DNA from: an uncultured Eubacteriales bacterium
GTDB lineage: Bacteria > Bacillota > Clostridia > Oscillospirales > QAMX01
Length of the DNA stretch: 15,329 nucleotides
Direction: 5' to 3'
NCBI GenBank assembly: GCA_905205975.1
Contig: CAJLFQ010000054.1
Coordinates: forward strand, 1 to 15,329
Position 1 is the first letter of the stretch, and the number at the start of each line of letters is the position of its first letter. Positions 6,907 through 13,356 of this stretch are shown in pieces. The translations under genes and the position numbers were made by a program. A model generated the notes under the pieces. That model was not told the origin of the DNA, did not search any database, and worked only from the letters and a program-made list of their open reading frames with translations.

Positions 6907-7656
6907 TTACAGCTGTGTCACGGGGAGGATGCCGCCGCAGTCAAAGCAGGGCCGGTCCGTTAGAAAAACAGGTTCTATGCCGCGGTCTGTCAGAAAGGTT
7001 AAAATTGCATCATGGTCTGGATGGCCATTCAAATGCCCGGTGAATGCAAGTTTGGAAGGGCTGATTTTTCCGCAGGAGCCACCCAGAAAGCCGTAGGCAT
7101 ATCCGGGGAGGTCGATATACCCCGGCTGGATTTTCAAGACGTCGAAGCCGGTCTCTGTGGCTGCAACGGCAATCTTTTCATCTGCGGTGATCAGGGAATT
7201 GGCATCAACAACCGCCGTGGAACATGCCGTGTAGCCCTGCGGGACGGATACCCAAATATAGCCGCGGGCATCTAACAATTCTTTCAGGTGCGGTTCCGTG
7301 ATGCCGGGCTTATGGAAAGCAAACCCGGATATCAGAAGCACGTTCAACGCGGCATCGCCCGGATAACGATCGCTGCCTTTGATGGATGAACGCACGGCAT
7401 GCAGACCCGTGGCATGGATTTCAGGCGGAAGGATTGCATCCTGAAAAACAACATATTCTTTTCCGCCGATTGGCCGGCAATTCATGTCGGCATGGTCATT
7501 CACGCGATACGGAAGGGACAGCGTTTTAGGGGCTGGCAGAGCCTCGATGCTGAGTGCGGCCAACGGTGCGGCCAGCTGGCTGACGAACGATTCGGCAACC
7601 AGCACTTGACGGACGGCTGTATCCGGCAGATTGGGAGAGACGAACGGACGCGGCAT
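6907..7656 (-). CDS. DUF6873-type (GME/pentein-fold) protein
   Basis: A 249-residue protein that matches my recollection of the DUF6873 family of Clostridia, described as having the guanidine-modifying-enzyme (pentein) fold. Supporting segments are VNDHADMNC (52-60), YPGDAALNVL (98-107), PQGYTACSTAVVD (139-151), LPGYAYGFLGGSCGK (183-197) and LAFTGHL (203-209). Candidate catalytic-type residues are His55, Asp57 and a cysteine at 145 or 195, but no substrate is known. There is no signal peptide. The ATG has AAAGGTGTG upstream and a strong promoter at 7691-7719. The 56-residue membrane gene and the SpoVM-like gene follow on the same strand after 93 nt. A sporulation link by association is possible but unproven. 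Confidence 0.75.
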   Translation of the reverse strand: MPRPFVSPNLPDTAVRQVLVAESFVSQLAAPLAALSIEALPAPKTLSLPYRVNDHADMNCRPIGGKEYVVFQDAILPPEIHATGLHAVRSSIKGSDRYPGDAALNVLLISGFAFHKPGITEPHLKELLDARGYIWVSVPQGYTACSTAVVDANSLITADEKIAVAATETGFDVLKIQPGYIDLPGYAYGFLGGSCGKISPSKLAFTGHLNGHPDHDAILTFLTDRGIEPVFLTDRPCFDCGGILPVTQL

Positions 7657-7690
7657 ATGGGATCACACCTTTGCGGTTGATTTCCAATAC

Positions 7691-7719
7691 ATTATACCGA
7701 AAAAGCGGCGCTTTTGCAA
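7691..7719 (-). promoter_or_regulatory. Promoter for the DUF6873 gene, overlapping the upstream terminator
   Basis: On the - strand, TTGCAA (7714-7719) and a perfect TATAAT (7691-7696) are separated by 17 bp. The -35 falls in the loop and arm of the terminator hairpin of the preceding ABC permease gene. Confidence 0.65.
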
Positions 7720-7728
7720 GCGCCGCTT
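7702..7728 (-). terminator. Intrinsic terminator of the adaptor-permease operon
   Basis: An 11-bp GC-rich stem (7703-7713 with 7718-7728) with a TTGC loop begins 10 nt after the permease stop. On the - strand the second arm runs into TTTTT, a good U-tract. Confidence 0.9.
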
Positions 7729-7738
7729 CCTTTTGGCG

Positions 7739-8926
7739 TTATGACTCTTTTCGGATGGCGATGATTGGCTGAAGCCTTGCGGCAGAAACGGCGGGCAGAA
7801 TGCCTGATAACAGCCCAACAGTTAGGGTGATCAGACAAGGCAGCAGAATCGCATAGATGTTGAGCGTCAGAGATGTGCCGAGAAAAGCAAAGACTGCGGC
7901 AGCGACAGCCAAACCAAATATCAATCCACCTATGCCGCCCAGCAAGGTGAGCATCATTGTTTCCAGCAGAAATGTCAGAGCAATCTGCCAGGCGTCTGCG
8001 CCGATTGCTTTGCAGATCCCGATTTCAGACCGACGGTCTGACACAGTCGCAAACATCGCATTCATAATGCCGATGCCTGCAACAAACAGCGAAATGGCTG
8101 CGGTCGCCGACAAAACGCCTGTCAGCAGGCCAAGCACCGCGTCAAATTCATGCATGTATCCGGACAGGTTTTCGACCTGAAACGATTTCCCATTGACCTT
8201 TGTTTTGCGCAGCAGCGATTCAATCTGGCGCACGGCGGTGTCTGGGTTGTCTCCATTGACTTTGACGGCAAGCTGGCCGATATCATCGTCGGTTGTAATG
8301 GCGCTGTATGGGACATAAAGAAAGCCTGGAATTTGAAAGCCGAGTACGCTGGAAAAACGGTTTAGGGTTGCATGAACAACGCCGATGATTTCGTATTCAT
8401 CTGATATGCCGTCGTTGGTGATTATAATTTTCTTGCCGACAATGTTGTCGCGCTGATAGTTTTTTTGAGCCAGTTCAGAGCCGACGACACAGACCTTGCT
8501 GCCGTTTTTGCATTCATTTGCGGTGAACAGACGGCCGTACAAAACGTCCATGCGCATATATTCGTCCAGACGCTCGTCGACGCCGATGAGCACACAGGAG
8601 CTGCTTTGATGCGCATAGATCGAATAGGTGCCTATGCAGGTTTCAAACGGCATACAGGACGCCACTTCGGCAATCCGGGCATGGATGCGTTCACCGTCTT
8701 GAATGGATAAGCTGCTGCTTTCGCCGGAAAAAACCATAATGCCGTTGATGCCAATGTTTTCCAGCTGTGCATAGATAAGTGTTTTGCCGCTTTCACCGAT
8801 GGCCGTCAGAAGCACAACTGCTGCTATTCCGATGGCAATGGCCAACGAAGTCAGGAAGGAACGGCTTTTCCCGCGCCGTACATTTCTGGCAGCCATGCTG
8901 ATATAGTCTTTCAGCAATCCAATCAC
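7739..8926 (-). CDS. MacB-like ABC transporter permease (FtsX domain)
   Basis: A 395-residue membrane protein of the MacB/FtsX permease class. One N-terminal membrane segment (about 24-43, after a basic RRGKSRS) is followed by an extracellular domain of roughly 220 residues. Three C-terminal spans then include the family signature GIGIMNAMFATVSDRRSEIG. Such permeases work mechanically with a cytoplasmic ATPase to expel peptides, antibiotics or lipids, or to regulate cell-wall enzymes. The GTG start overlaps the adaptor stop by 4 nt (GTGA), so translation is probably coupled. The Shine-Dalgarno sequence is weak. No ATP-binding domain is present in this protein and none is encoded next to it. 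Substrate cannot be predicted. Confidence 0.9.
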   Translation of the reverse strand: MIGLLKDYISMAARNVRRGKSRSFLTSLAIAIGIAAVVLLTAIGESGKTLIYAQLENIGINGIMVFSGESSSLSIQDGERIHARIAEVASCMPFETCIGTYSIYAHQSSSCVLIGVDERLDEYMRMDVLYGRLFTANECKNGSKVCVVGSELAQKNYQRDNIVGKKIIITNDGISDEYEIIGVVHATLNRFSSVLGFQIPGFLYVPYSAITTDDDIGQLAVKVNGDNPDTAVRQIESLLRKTKVNGKSFQVENLSGYMHEFDAVLGLLTGVLSATAAISLFVAGIGIMNAMFATVSDRRSEIGICKAIGADAWQIALTFLLETMMLTLLGGIGGLIFGLAVAAAVFAFLGTSLTLNIYAILLPCLITLTVGLLSGILPAVSAARLQPIIAIRKES

Positions 8927-9996
8927 CCCAGATCCGTTTGTTCGACGGCAACCGGACAGCCGTCGTATAATGTATGCGGCGGGTTAGCAATCAGCTGATC
9001 CGCTGTGGAGAATCCTTCCGAAACAACCACGCCGTCATCGGTTTCATAGGTGTATGCCACCGGTCTCCGCACCGCAATCCCATCGACATATTGGTAGACA
9101 AATTCAGAGCCGTCTGCATCGGTTGTAACCGCAGCGTGCGGAATCAGAATCGCATGTGGATGTTCGTTGAGAAAAACACATCCCTTGACGGTTAGCCCGC
9201 TCATGAGGGTTTGATCTGTATAAATGGCGGCGGTTGCTTCGATACAGGTTTCTGATTTTGTAAGCAATCCGCCGGTTGTAACGGCGCGGGAACCGATCCC
9301 CAAAATGCGCCCAGCGAATACATGACTGCCAAACGCAGCGCCGGTGATGTTGACGGTCTGACCGGTGTGAAGCTGTGAAAGATACGCCTCCGGCACGCGC
9401 AGGGTGGCAATGATGTTGCTGCAATCTTCAACGACGGCGGAGATGAAAGCGCCGCTGACAATTTCCCCGGTCTTTTGTGCCAGCATGGTGAGTGTGCCGT
9501 CAAATGGTGCATAGAGTATGCCGCTGCGCATGGTTTCTGCCGAAGCGGTTGCCGGCAGATAGAAATCCTTGAAATAATCCGGCAGTTCCCCGCTGGCAGC
9601 AGCATATTCCGCCGCCGCCAACAGAGAATCGTTATGGAGTTCGTCGGATAATTCACGGAGTCGTTCAGCAATCTCACGCGTGAAAATACCGCCGGCCTGC
9701 AAAGCGGCTTCCTCGGTGGACAGAAGCCGGTATTTCAGAATGGGCTGCCCGGCTGCAACGGTGTCTCCTTCTGAAACAAGGATTTCAGTAATTTGAGCGG
9801 GTGCGCCTATGGTTAACCGCGCTGTGTGTGCCGATTGAAGCGTACCAGAGCAAACAGCCGTTTCATATACGGTTTTTTGGATGGGTGAAATTGTTTTCAC
9901 AGAGAGCGGGTTGCTTGTTTTGAGTGCCGGAACGGCAAACCAAAGTGCGGCAAGAATGGCTGCGGACAGCAGCATGGTACAGACCAGTTTCTTCAT
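8923..9996 (-). CDS. MacA/HlyD-family membrane-fusion adaptor
   Basis: Periplasmic-adaptor-type subunit (357 aa) that partners MacB-like permeases, as YknX does in B. subtilis. Residues 3-25 form a signal-anchor helix after MKK. A split biotinyl-lipoyl-like domain is visible: ITEILVSEGDTVAAGQPILK (69-88) before a helical hairpin (about 93-135), then GILYAPFDGTLTMLAQKTGEIV (159-180) after it. A beta-barrel region with PEAYLSQLHTGQTVNI and a C-terminal proximal domain complete it. The helical hairpin is short, as expected for Gram-positive adaptors. The gene overlaps the permease by 4 nt. Its Shine-Dalgarno AGGGGG sits inside a long leader hairpin (10007-10059), which suggests regulated expression. 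Confidence 0.9.
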   Translation of the reverse strand: MKKLVCTMLLSAAILAALWFAVPALKTSNPLSVKTISPIQKTVYETAVCSGTLQSAHTARLTIGAPAQITEILVSEGDTVAAGQPILKYRLLSTEEAALQAGGIFTREIAERLRELSDELHNDSLLAAAEYAAASGELPDYFKDFYLPATASAETMRSGILYAPFDGTLTMLAQKTGEIVSGAFISAVVEDCSNIIATLRVPEAYLSQLHTGQTVNITGAAFGSHVFAGRILGIGSRAVTTGGLLTKSETCIEATAAIYTDQTLMSGLTVKGCVFLNEHPHAILIPHAAVTTDADGSEFVYQYVDGIAVRRPVAYTYETDDGVVVSEGFSTADQLIANPPHTLYDGCPVAVEQTDLG

Positions 9997-10006
9997 GTAT
10001 AAAAAT

Positions 10007-10059
10007 GCCCCCTGTGATAAACAATGAAGTCGTATTACTTATTGTTTATTCCAGAGGGC
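10007..10059 (-). promoter_or_regulatory. Leader hairpin enclosing the adaptor gene ribosome-binding site
   Basis: The - strand can form an 8-bp outer stem (10052-10059 with 10007-10014), a 2x2 internal loop, a perfect 9-bp AT-rich stem ATAAACAAT/ATTGTTTAT (10041-10049 with 10017-10025), and a 4-bp inner stem with one bulge and a 6-nt loop. The outer 3' arm contains the Shine-Dalgarno AGGGGG of the adaptor gene and is followed by ATTTTT (10006-10001), so it resembles an intrinsic terminator as well. The 9-bp arms could equally be a protein operator. Confidence 0.6.
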
Positions 10060-10070
10060 AAAATTATAAG
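10042..10070 (+). promoter_or_regulatory. Possible promoter for the small Cys-rich gene
   Basis: TTGTTT (10042-10047) and TATAAG (10065-10070) are separated by 17 bp, about 50 nt before the ATG. The -35 lies in one arm of the inverted repeat. Confidence 0.5.
10063..10068 (-). promoter_or_regulatory. Possible -10 box for the adaptor-permease operon
   Basis: The - strand reads TATAAT here. Transcription would begin near the base of the leader hairpin. The -35 region is weak (TTCGTT with a 16-bp spacer). The box overlaps the + strand TATAAG, so the two promoters would be divergent and mutually exclusive. Confidence 0.45.
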
Positions 10071-10118
10071 TGCAAACAGAAAAAAACGAATGGCAAAAGA
10101 AAGAAGGAGCCAAAGGCT

Positions 10119-10295
10119 ATGGGATTGATTCCGTGCACAATGGATTGTATTTATGAGCGATGCGGTGAGTGCTTTTTGGATCGAGCCGTTTCAGCCGGAT
10201 CGCCAGAAAACGGCGAGTGCGCATATTTTATCCGCCGAGCCAGCAGGCATGCGGCAGCAAATACGGTCAATAAATCGAATCCAGACGCTGAATGA
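10119..10295 (+). CDS. Small Cys-rich protein
   Basis: A 58-residue protein beginning MGLIPCTMDCIYERCGEC, with cysteines at 6, 10, 15, 18 and 34. It resembles the short Clostridia proteins of the form IPCTxxCxYQ...C...CxxF, sometimes labelled hydroxymyristoyl-ACP dehydratase without functional support. The cysteine pattern suggests a small metal-binding or redox protein. The frame is open further upstream, but AGAAGGAG (10102-10109) 9 nt before this ATG and the loss of family resemblance upstream fix the start. The last 29 nt overlap the end of the convergent HAD gene. It diverges from the adaptor-permease operon across a region with overlapping promoter elements. The C-terminal 20 residues look unconserved. 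Confidence 0.7.
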   Translation: MGLIPCTMDCIYERCGECFLDRAVSAGSPENGECAYFIRRASRHAAANTVNKSNPDAE

Positions 10296-11073
10296 GTGCC
10301 GCCATCATGTCGTGATCGTTGTCCGGCAACAGGATGTCAACTTGTTTTTTGACGGCCTCAACGGCATTTGCCGGAGCAAATGACATTTTGGCGGCTCGCA
10401 GGAGCGGCAGGTCATTTTCCTGATCGCCTGCTGCATAGACATCATCGCGATTGACATCCAGCAGCTCTGCCAACTTCAGGGCGGTACGTCCTTTGTCTAC
10501 GCAAAGGTTAAAAACCTCCAGAAAGTTTGACGATGAAAAACAGATCGACGCCTTTCGATAGTGTGCTTCAACGAATGCTGCGATCTGCACCAGAACGTCA
10601 TGCGATTCTGTAAACAGAACCTTCAGCCATGGCTGCGGAGCATCACAGGCTGCACGGTACACGGTATGCTCAATGGCGAAATCCAGCATATGCTTCAGCG
10701 AGATTTCATTGGGCCGGACAAGGCCGGTACGCTTGTGGGCATAAATTTCCAAAGCAACCTTTGGAAATTCCTCCAACACGCTTTCACACAGCGGAAGCAC
10801 ATCGTTTTCGAGGGGCGTTTGATAGAGAATGTTCGCGTCCCCCATGTTGATGATTTGCGCGCCGTTGGCAAAGATAACGGGGGCATTGAACGGCAATTTC
10901 TTGCAAATGCCCATGAAAGATTGATACAGACGGCCTGTTGCAAAGGTAAACAAACCACCCTCGCTCATAAAGTAACGAATGGCTTCTCGACTGGCTGCAC
11001 CAATATTTTTTTCGTGATCCAAAAGAGTTCCGTCAAGATCCGTAACGATCAGGACATTTGCAAACTTCCCCAT
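10267..11073 (-). CDS. Cof-type HAD-IIB family phosphatase
   Basis: A 268-residue cytoplasmic phosphatase of the haloacid dehalogenase superfamily, Cof subtype. Motif I is DLDGTLLD (Asp12 nucleophile, Asp14 acid/base), motif II ATGR (Thr46), motif III the lysine in VDKGRTALK (Lys194) and motif IV GDQENDLPLL (216-225). The middle region (about 85-190) is the type IIB cap. It lies 18 nt after thiT behind the TPP riboswitch, so it is probably thiamine-repressed and might act on a phosphorylated thiamine precursor or derivative. E. coli Cof itself hydrolyses HMP-pyrophosphate. The ribosome-binding site is weak (AAAGA), so translation may depend on coupling to thiT. The gene overlaps the convergent Cys-rich gene by 29 nt. 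Substrate remains an inference. Confidence 0.93.
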   Translation of the reverse strand: MGKFANVLIVTDLDGTLLDHEKNIGAASREAIRYFMSEGGLFTFATGRLYQSFMGICKKLPFNAPVIFANGAQIINMGDANILYQTPLENDVLPLCESVLEEFPKVALEIYAHKRTGLVRPNEISLKHMLDFAIEHTVYRAACDAPQPWLKVLFTESHDVLVQIAAFVEAHYRKASICFSSSNFLEVFNLCVDKGRTALKLAELLDVNRDDVYAAGDQENDLPLLRAAKMSFAPANAVEAVKKQVDILLPDNDHDMMAALIQRLDSIY

Positions 11074-11091
11074 AAAAAACCGGTCTTTCTT

Positions 11092-11652
11092 TTATTTCAA
11101 CGGGCCGACATAACGCTCCGGCAGATAACGTGTCATAAAGAAGGCTGCCAAAGTGGTCAGGATGATTTCCGGCACCATATAGGTGCCGTTGTAAACAACA
11201 GAGTACGGGAAAACAGACCAACCATCCCAAGCGTAACTTCCCCACAGCAAAACGCCGGATGCAATGTGGCAAAGATAACGCAGCGTCAGGCAGACCAGTG
11301 AAGCGTAAACAAGGCCATACTTTTTCTTGCGGAAAAGCGCAGAAAGACCCAAAACGCCAAATGCCAGTACATAGTCAAGCGCGACCATCGCAAAGTAGGT
11401 GCCGAGACCATCGGCAGGCGGAACGAGCGCGTGATTCTGCATCAACTGCAGAACCGAATATACCAGCCCGGAACCAAGCCCCCACCAGAGGCCATGACGG
11501 AAACCGATCAGAAGAATCGGCAGCATGGAAAAACAGGTGATGCCGCCGCCCTGCGGCCAGGCTTTGACCTGAATATAGCTCAAAACAAAGCCAAGCGCAA
11601 TTAAAATTGCGGATTCTGTCAGCCTTCTGACGCCCATGTGTTTTTCAGTCAT
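11092..11652 (-). CDS. thiT: Thiamine-binding ECF transporter S component ThiT
   Basis: Membrane substrate-binding subunit (186 aa, about six spans) of an energy-coupling-factor importer for thiamine; it uses the shared EcfA/EcfT module, which is not encoded here. Matching family features are VKAWPQGGGIT (29-39), LPILLIGFRHG (44-54) and the thiamine-site region RYLCHIASGVLLW (125-137) followed by YSVVYNGTYMVPE (150-162). These hold the His, Trp, Tyr and Asn positions typical of ThiT. The frame is open to 11694, but GGAGG with an 8-nt spacer fixes the ATG at 11652. A TPP riboswitch directly upstream confirms the vitamin. The Cof-type phosphatase follows after 18 nt and is likely cotranscribed. 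Confidence 0.96.
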   Translation of the reverse strand: MTEKHMGVRRLTESAILIALGFVLSYIQVKAWPQGGGITCFSMLPILLIGFRHGLWWGLGSGLVYSVLQLMQNHALVPPADGLGTYFAMVALDYVLAFGVLGLSALFRKKKYGLVYASLVCLTLRYLCHIASGVLLWGSYAWDGWSVFPYSVVYNGTYMVPEIILTTLAAFFMTRYLPERYVGPLK

Positions 11653-11736
11653 ACAAAAAACCTCCAAAAGTTTGATGTTGCCTGATCCGCCCAATGGACG
11701 AGAAACGCTTGAATCCGCTTTCGCGATTGAATTCGC

Positions 11737-11824
11737 CTTTTTCCTACGCCGGCATTATCCGGATCAGGTTCTCGGGTTCTGACCGCTTCGGTCAATCTCA
11801 GCCGCATTTGCAGCACCCCGTTTC
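11737..11824 (-). ncRNA. TPP (THI element) riboswitch controlling thiT
   Basis: The - strand shows the conserved order GGGGTGC, GGCTGAGA (11796-11803), ACCC, GAACCTGATC and GGATAATGCCGGCGTAGG (11743-11760). A small hairpin TGACCG-AAG-CGGTCA sits between GGCTGAGA and ACCC. Thiamine pyrophosphate binding should lower thiT expression. No terminator with a U-tract is seen between aptamer and gene, so control is probably at translation. A 9-nt segment at 11681-11689 is complementary to the aptamer at 11760-11768. A minor 5-bp stem followed by TTTT (11825-11841) precedes the aptamer. Confidence 0.96.
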
Positions 11825-11861
11825 AAAACCGGCCAAGCCGGGATTGAACAAGATAGATCGC

Positions 11862-12812
11862 TTATAATATTTTAGTCCATGAGGCCAGTTTTGTCAAGAC
11901 CTCTTGGAAAGAATCCGGCACCGGAGCGTCGAATTCAAGGAACTGCCCTGTCGTCGGGTGCGTAAAGCCGATATGGCCAGCGTGGAGACACTGCCCAAAG
12001 AGCGAAGGAAACCAACGCCTGTCGCGTTCGGCATTGCCGTAGACAGGGTCTCCGGCAACCGGATGCCCCTTTGCGGCGCAGTGTACACGAATCTGATGTG
12101 TCCGACCGGTAAAAAGCGTCAGCGCCAGATGAGAATAAGTCACGCCATGCGATGAATAAGAGGCGAGTGTCTGATAGTCGGTTTTTGCATAACGTCCTTT
12201 TTCAGAAACGGCCATTTTTTTGCGGTCTCTGTCACTTCTTCCGACAGGCAGTACGATGGAACCGGATGGATCCGGAAAAGAACCAAATACGACGGCCTCA
12301 TAGCGGCGGTCAAAACGATGCGCGCTGATCTGTTCCGCCAGAGTTGCGTGAGAACGGTCATTTTTGGAAACGATCAGTAGACCGCTCGTATCTTTATCGA
12401 TCCGGTGTACGATCCCCGGACGGATGGCGCCGTTGATACCGGATAGCGAGGCGCCGCAATGGTAGAGCAGCGCATTGACCAATGTACCGGTTTCGTTCCC
12501 GGGGGCTGGATGTACGCACATGCCTTTGGCTTTGTTCACGACCAAAAGGTCGTCATCTTCGTAGACAACGTCAAGCGGAAGGTTTTCCGGCTGAGCATCA
12601 ATGGCGTGCGGCGCTGGAATATCCACCAAAAAGACGTCGCCTTCAGCGACGAGCTTTTTTTTGGTGCAGCATGTCCCGTTGACGCGGACGGCCCCCTGTT
12701 CCATCAACTGCTGTATGGCGCTGCGTGAGACAGAATCAAACTGCTCGGTCAGATAAACGTCGGCGCGTTTGCCAAAGTCAGCAGCATCCGGAGAAAAACT
12801 AAACGTTTCCAT
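11862..12812 (-). CDS. rluD: RluA/RluD-family 23S rRNA pseudouridine synthase
   Basis: A 316-residue enzyme that converts uridines in RNA, most likely 23S rRNA, to pseudouridine. Residues about 12-70 form an S4 RNA-binding domain (RADVYLTEQF, then VRVNG). The catalytic domain starts at YEDDDLLVVNKAKGMCVHP and contains the active-site motif HRIDKDTSGLL, with Asp139 as nucleophile. The later TGRTHQIRVH is also typical. The frame extends to an ATG at 12869, but that would overlap lspA by 53 nt and lacks a ribosome-binding site. The ATG at 12812 lies 4 nt after the lspA stop, suggesting translational coupling. The lspA-rluD pairing is common in Firmicutes. The 3' end contains the thiT promoter. 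Exact target uridines cannot be told. Confidence 0.94.
   Translation of the reverse strand: METFSFSPDAADFGKRADVYLTEQFDSVSRSAIQQLMEQGAVRVNGTCCTKKKLVAEGDVFLVDIPAPHAIDAQPENLPLDVVYEDDDLLVVNKAKGMCVHPAPGNETGTLVNALLYHCGASLSGINGAIRPGIVHRIDKDTSGLLIVSKNDRSHATLAEQISAHRFDRRYEAVVFGSFPDPSGSIVLPVGRSDRDRKKMAVSEKGRYAKTDYQTLASYSSHGVTYSHLALTLFTGRTHQIRVHCAAKGHPVAGDPVYGNAERDRRWFPSLFGQCLHAGHIGFTHPTTGQFLEFDAPVPDSFQEVLTKLASWTKIL
11869..11897 (-). promoter_or_regulatory. Near-consensus promoter of the thiT riboswitch transcript
   Basis: A perfect TTGACA (11892-11897) and TAAAAT (11869-11874) with a 17-bp spacer on the - strand, lying inside the last codons of rluD. Transcription would start about 40 nt before the aptamer. 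Confidence 0.85.
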
Positions 12813-12816
12813 TGGT

Positions 12817-13356
12817 TCACGCGCTTTCTGAGTGGTGTTTGTCTGCTTTGGAGGGCTGGTGTTTTTCATGCAGGAATAAAAGGTAGATGGCCAGCAGGAT
12901 ACCGCCGACAGTCAGACAGATGTCTGCGACATTAAAGATCGCAAATGAAATAAATGTCGGCTCAAACATATCGACCACATAACCGTACAGAAGCCGGTCG
13001 ATGAAATTCCCGATGGTGCCGGACACACAGAGCGCAACGGCACAGTAACCGAAGTGGTTCCGGATATGCCCTTTCCAAAGCACATACCCGACAACGGCCA
13101 ACACGATCACGGTCAAAGCAATGAAAAAAACGCGCTGACCGCTCAGCATGCTGAAAGCCGCTCCGGTGTTTTCTGCATAATGCAGGCGGATGACGCCGGG
13201 AATGATTTCAATCGGCGAATGATTTTTCAGGCAGCTTGCCGCCCAGATTTTTGTCAGCTGGTCAACGATGACGCCGCCGGCCGCCACAGGCAGAACAAGC
13301 GTCAGTGTTTTTTTGAGCTGCGGAGAAAAAGAACGCTTATCGGTCTTTTTTGACAT
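12817..13356 (-). CDS. lspA: Lipoprotein signal peptidase II
   Basis: Membrane aspartic protease that cleaves prolipoprotein signal peptides after lipidation. The 179-residue protein has four membrane segments and the two catalytic aspartates, Asp120 in GNFIDRL and Asp145 in FNVADICLTVG. VDQLTK (31-36) and AENTGAAFS (61-69) are also conserved. A basic cytoplasmic N-terminal extension (about 15 residues) and a His/Lys-rich C-terminal tail flank the core. GGAAAGG precedes the ATG. The start overlaps the divIVA end by 20 nt, and rluD starts 4 nt after its stop, so all three genes are probably one operon. Confidence 0.96.
   Translation of the reverse strand: MSKKTDKRSFSPQLKKTLTLVLPVAAGGVIVDQLTKIWAASCLKNHSPIEIIPGVIRLHYAENTGAAFSMLSGQRVFFIALTVIVLAVVGYVLWKGHIRNHFGYCAVALCVSGTIGNFIDRLLYGYVVDMFEPTFISFAIFNVADICLTVGGILLAIYLLFLHEKHQPSKADKHHSESA

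Noticed and set aside
6563..7096. A 177-codon + strand frame
   Set aside because: It is antisense to the SpoVM-like, 56-residue and DUF6873 genes, begins just after a terminator without a promoter, and its product has a random-looking composition.
9924..10118. A 65-residue N-terminal extension of the small Cys-rich protein
   Set aside because: It would run through the adaptor gene start, the inverted repeat and the promoter elements; the AGAAGGAG and family resemblance both point to the ATG at 10119.
10561..11301. A 246-codon + strand frame antisense to the HAD phosphatase and thiT
   Set aside because: Both - strand genes have full family motifs; the antisense frame has none.
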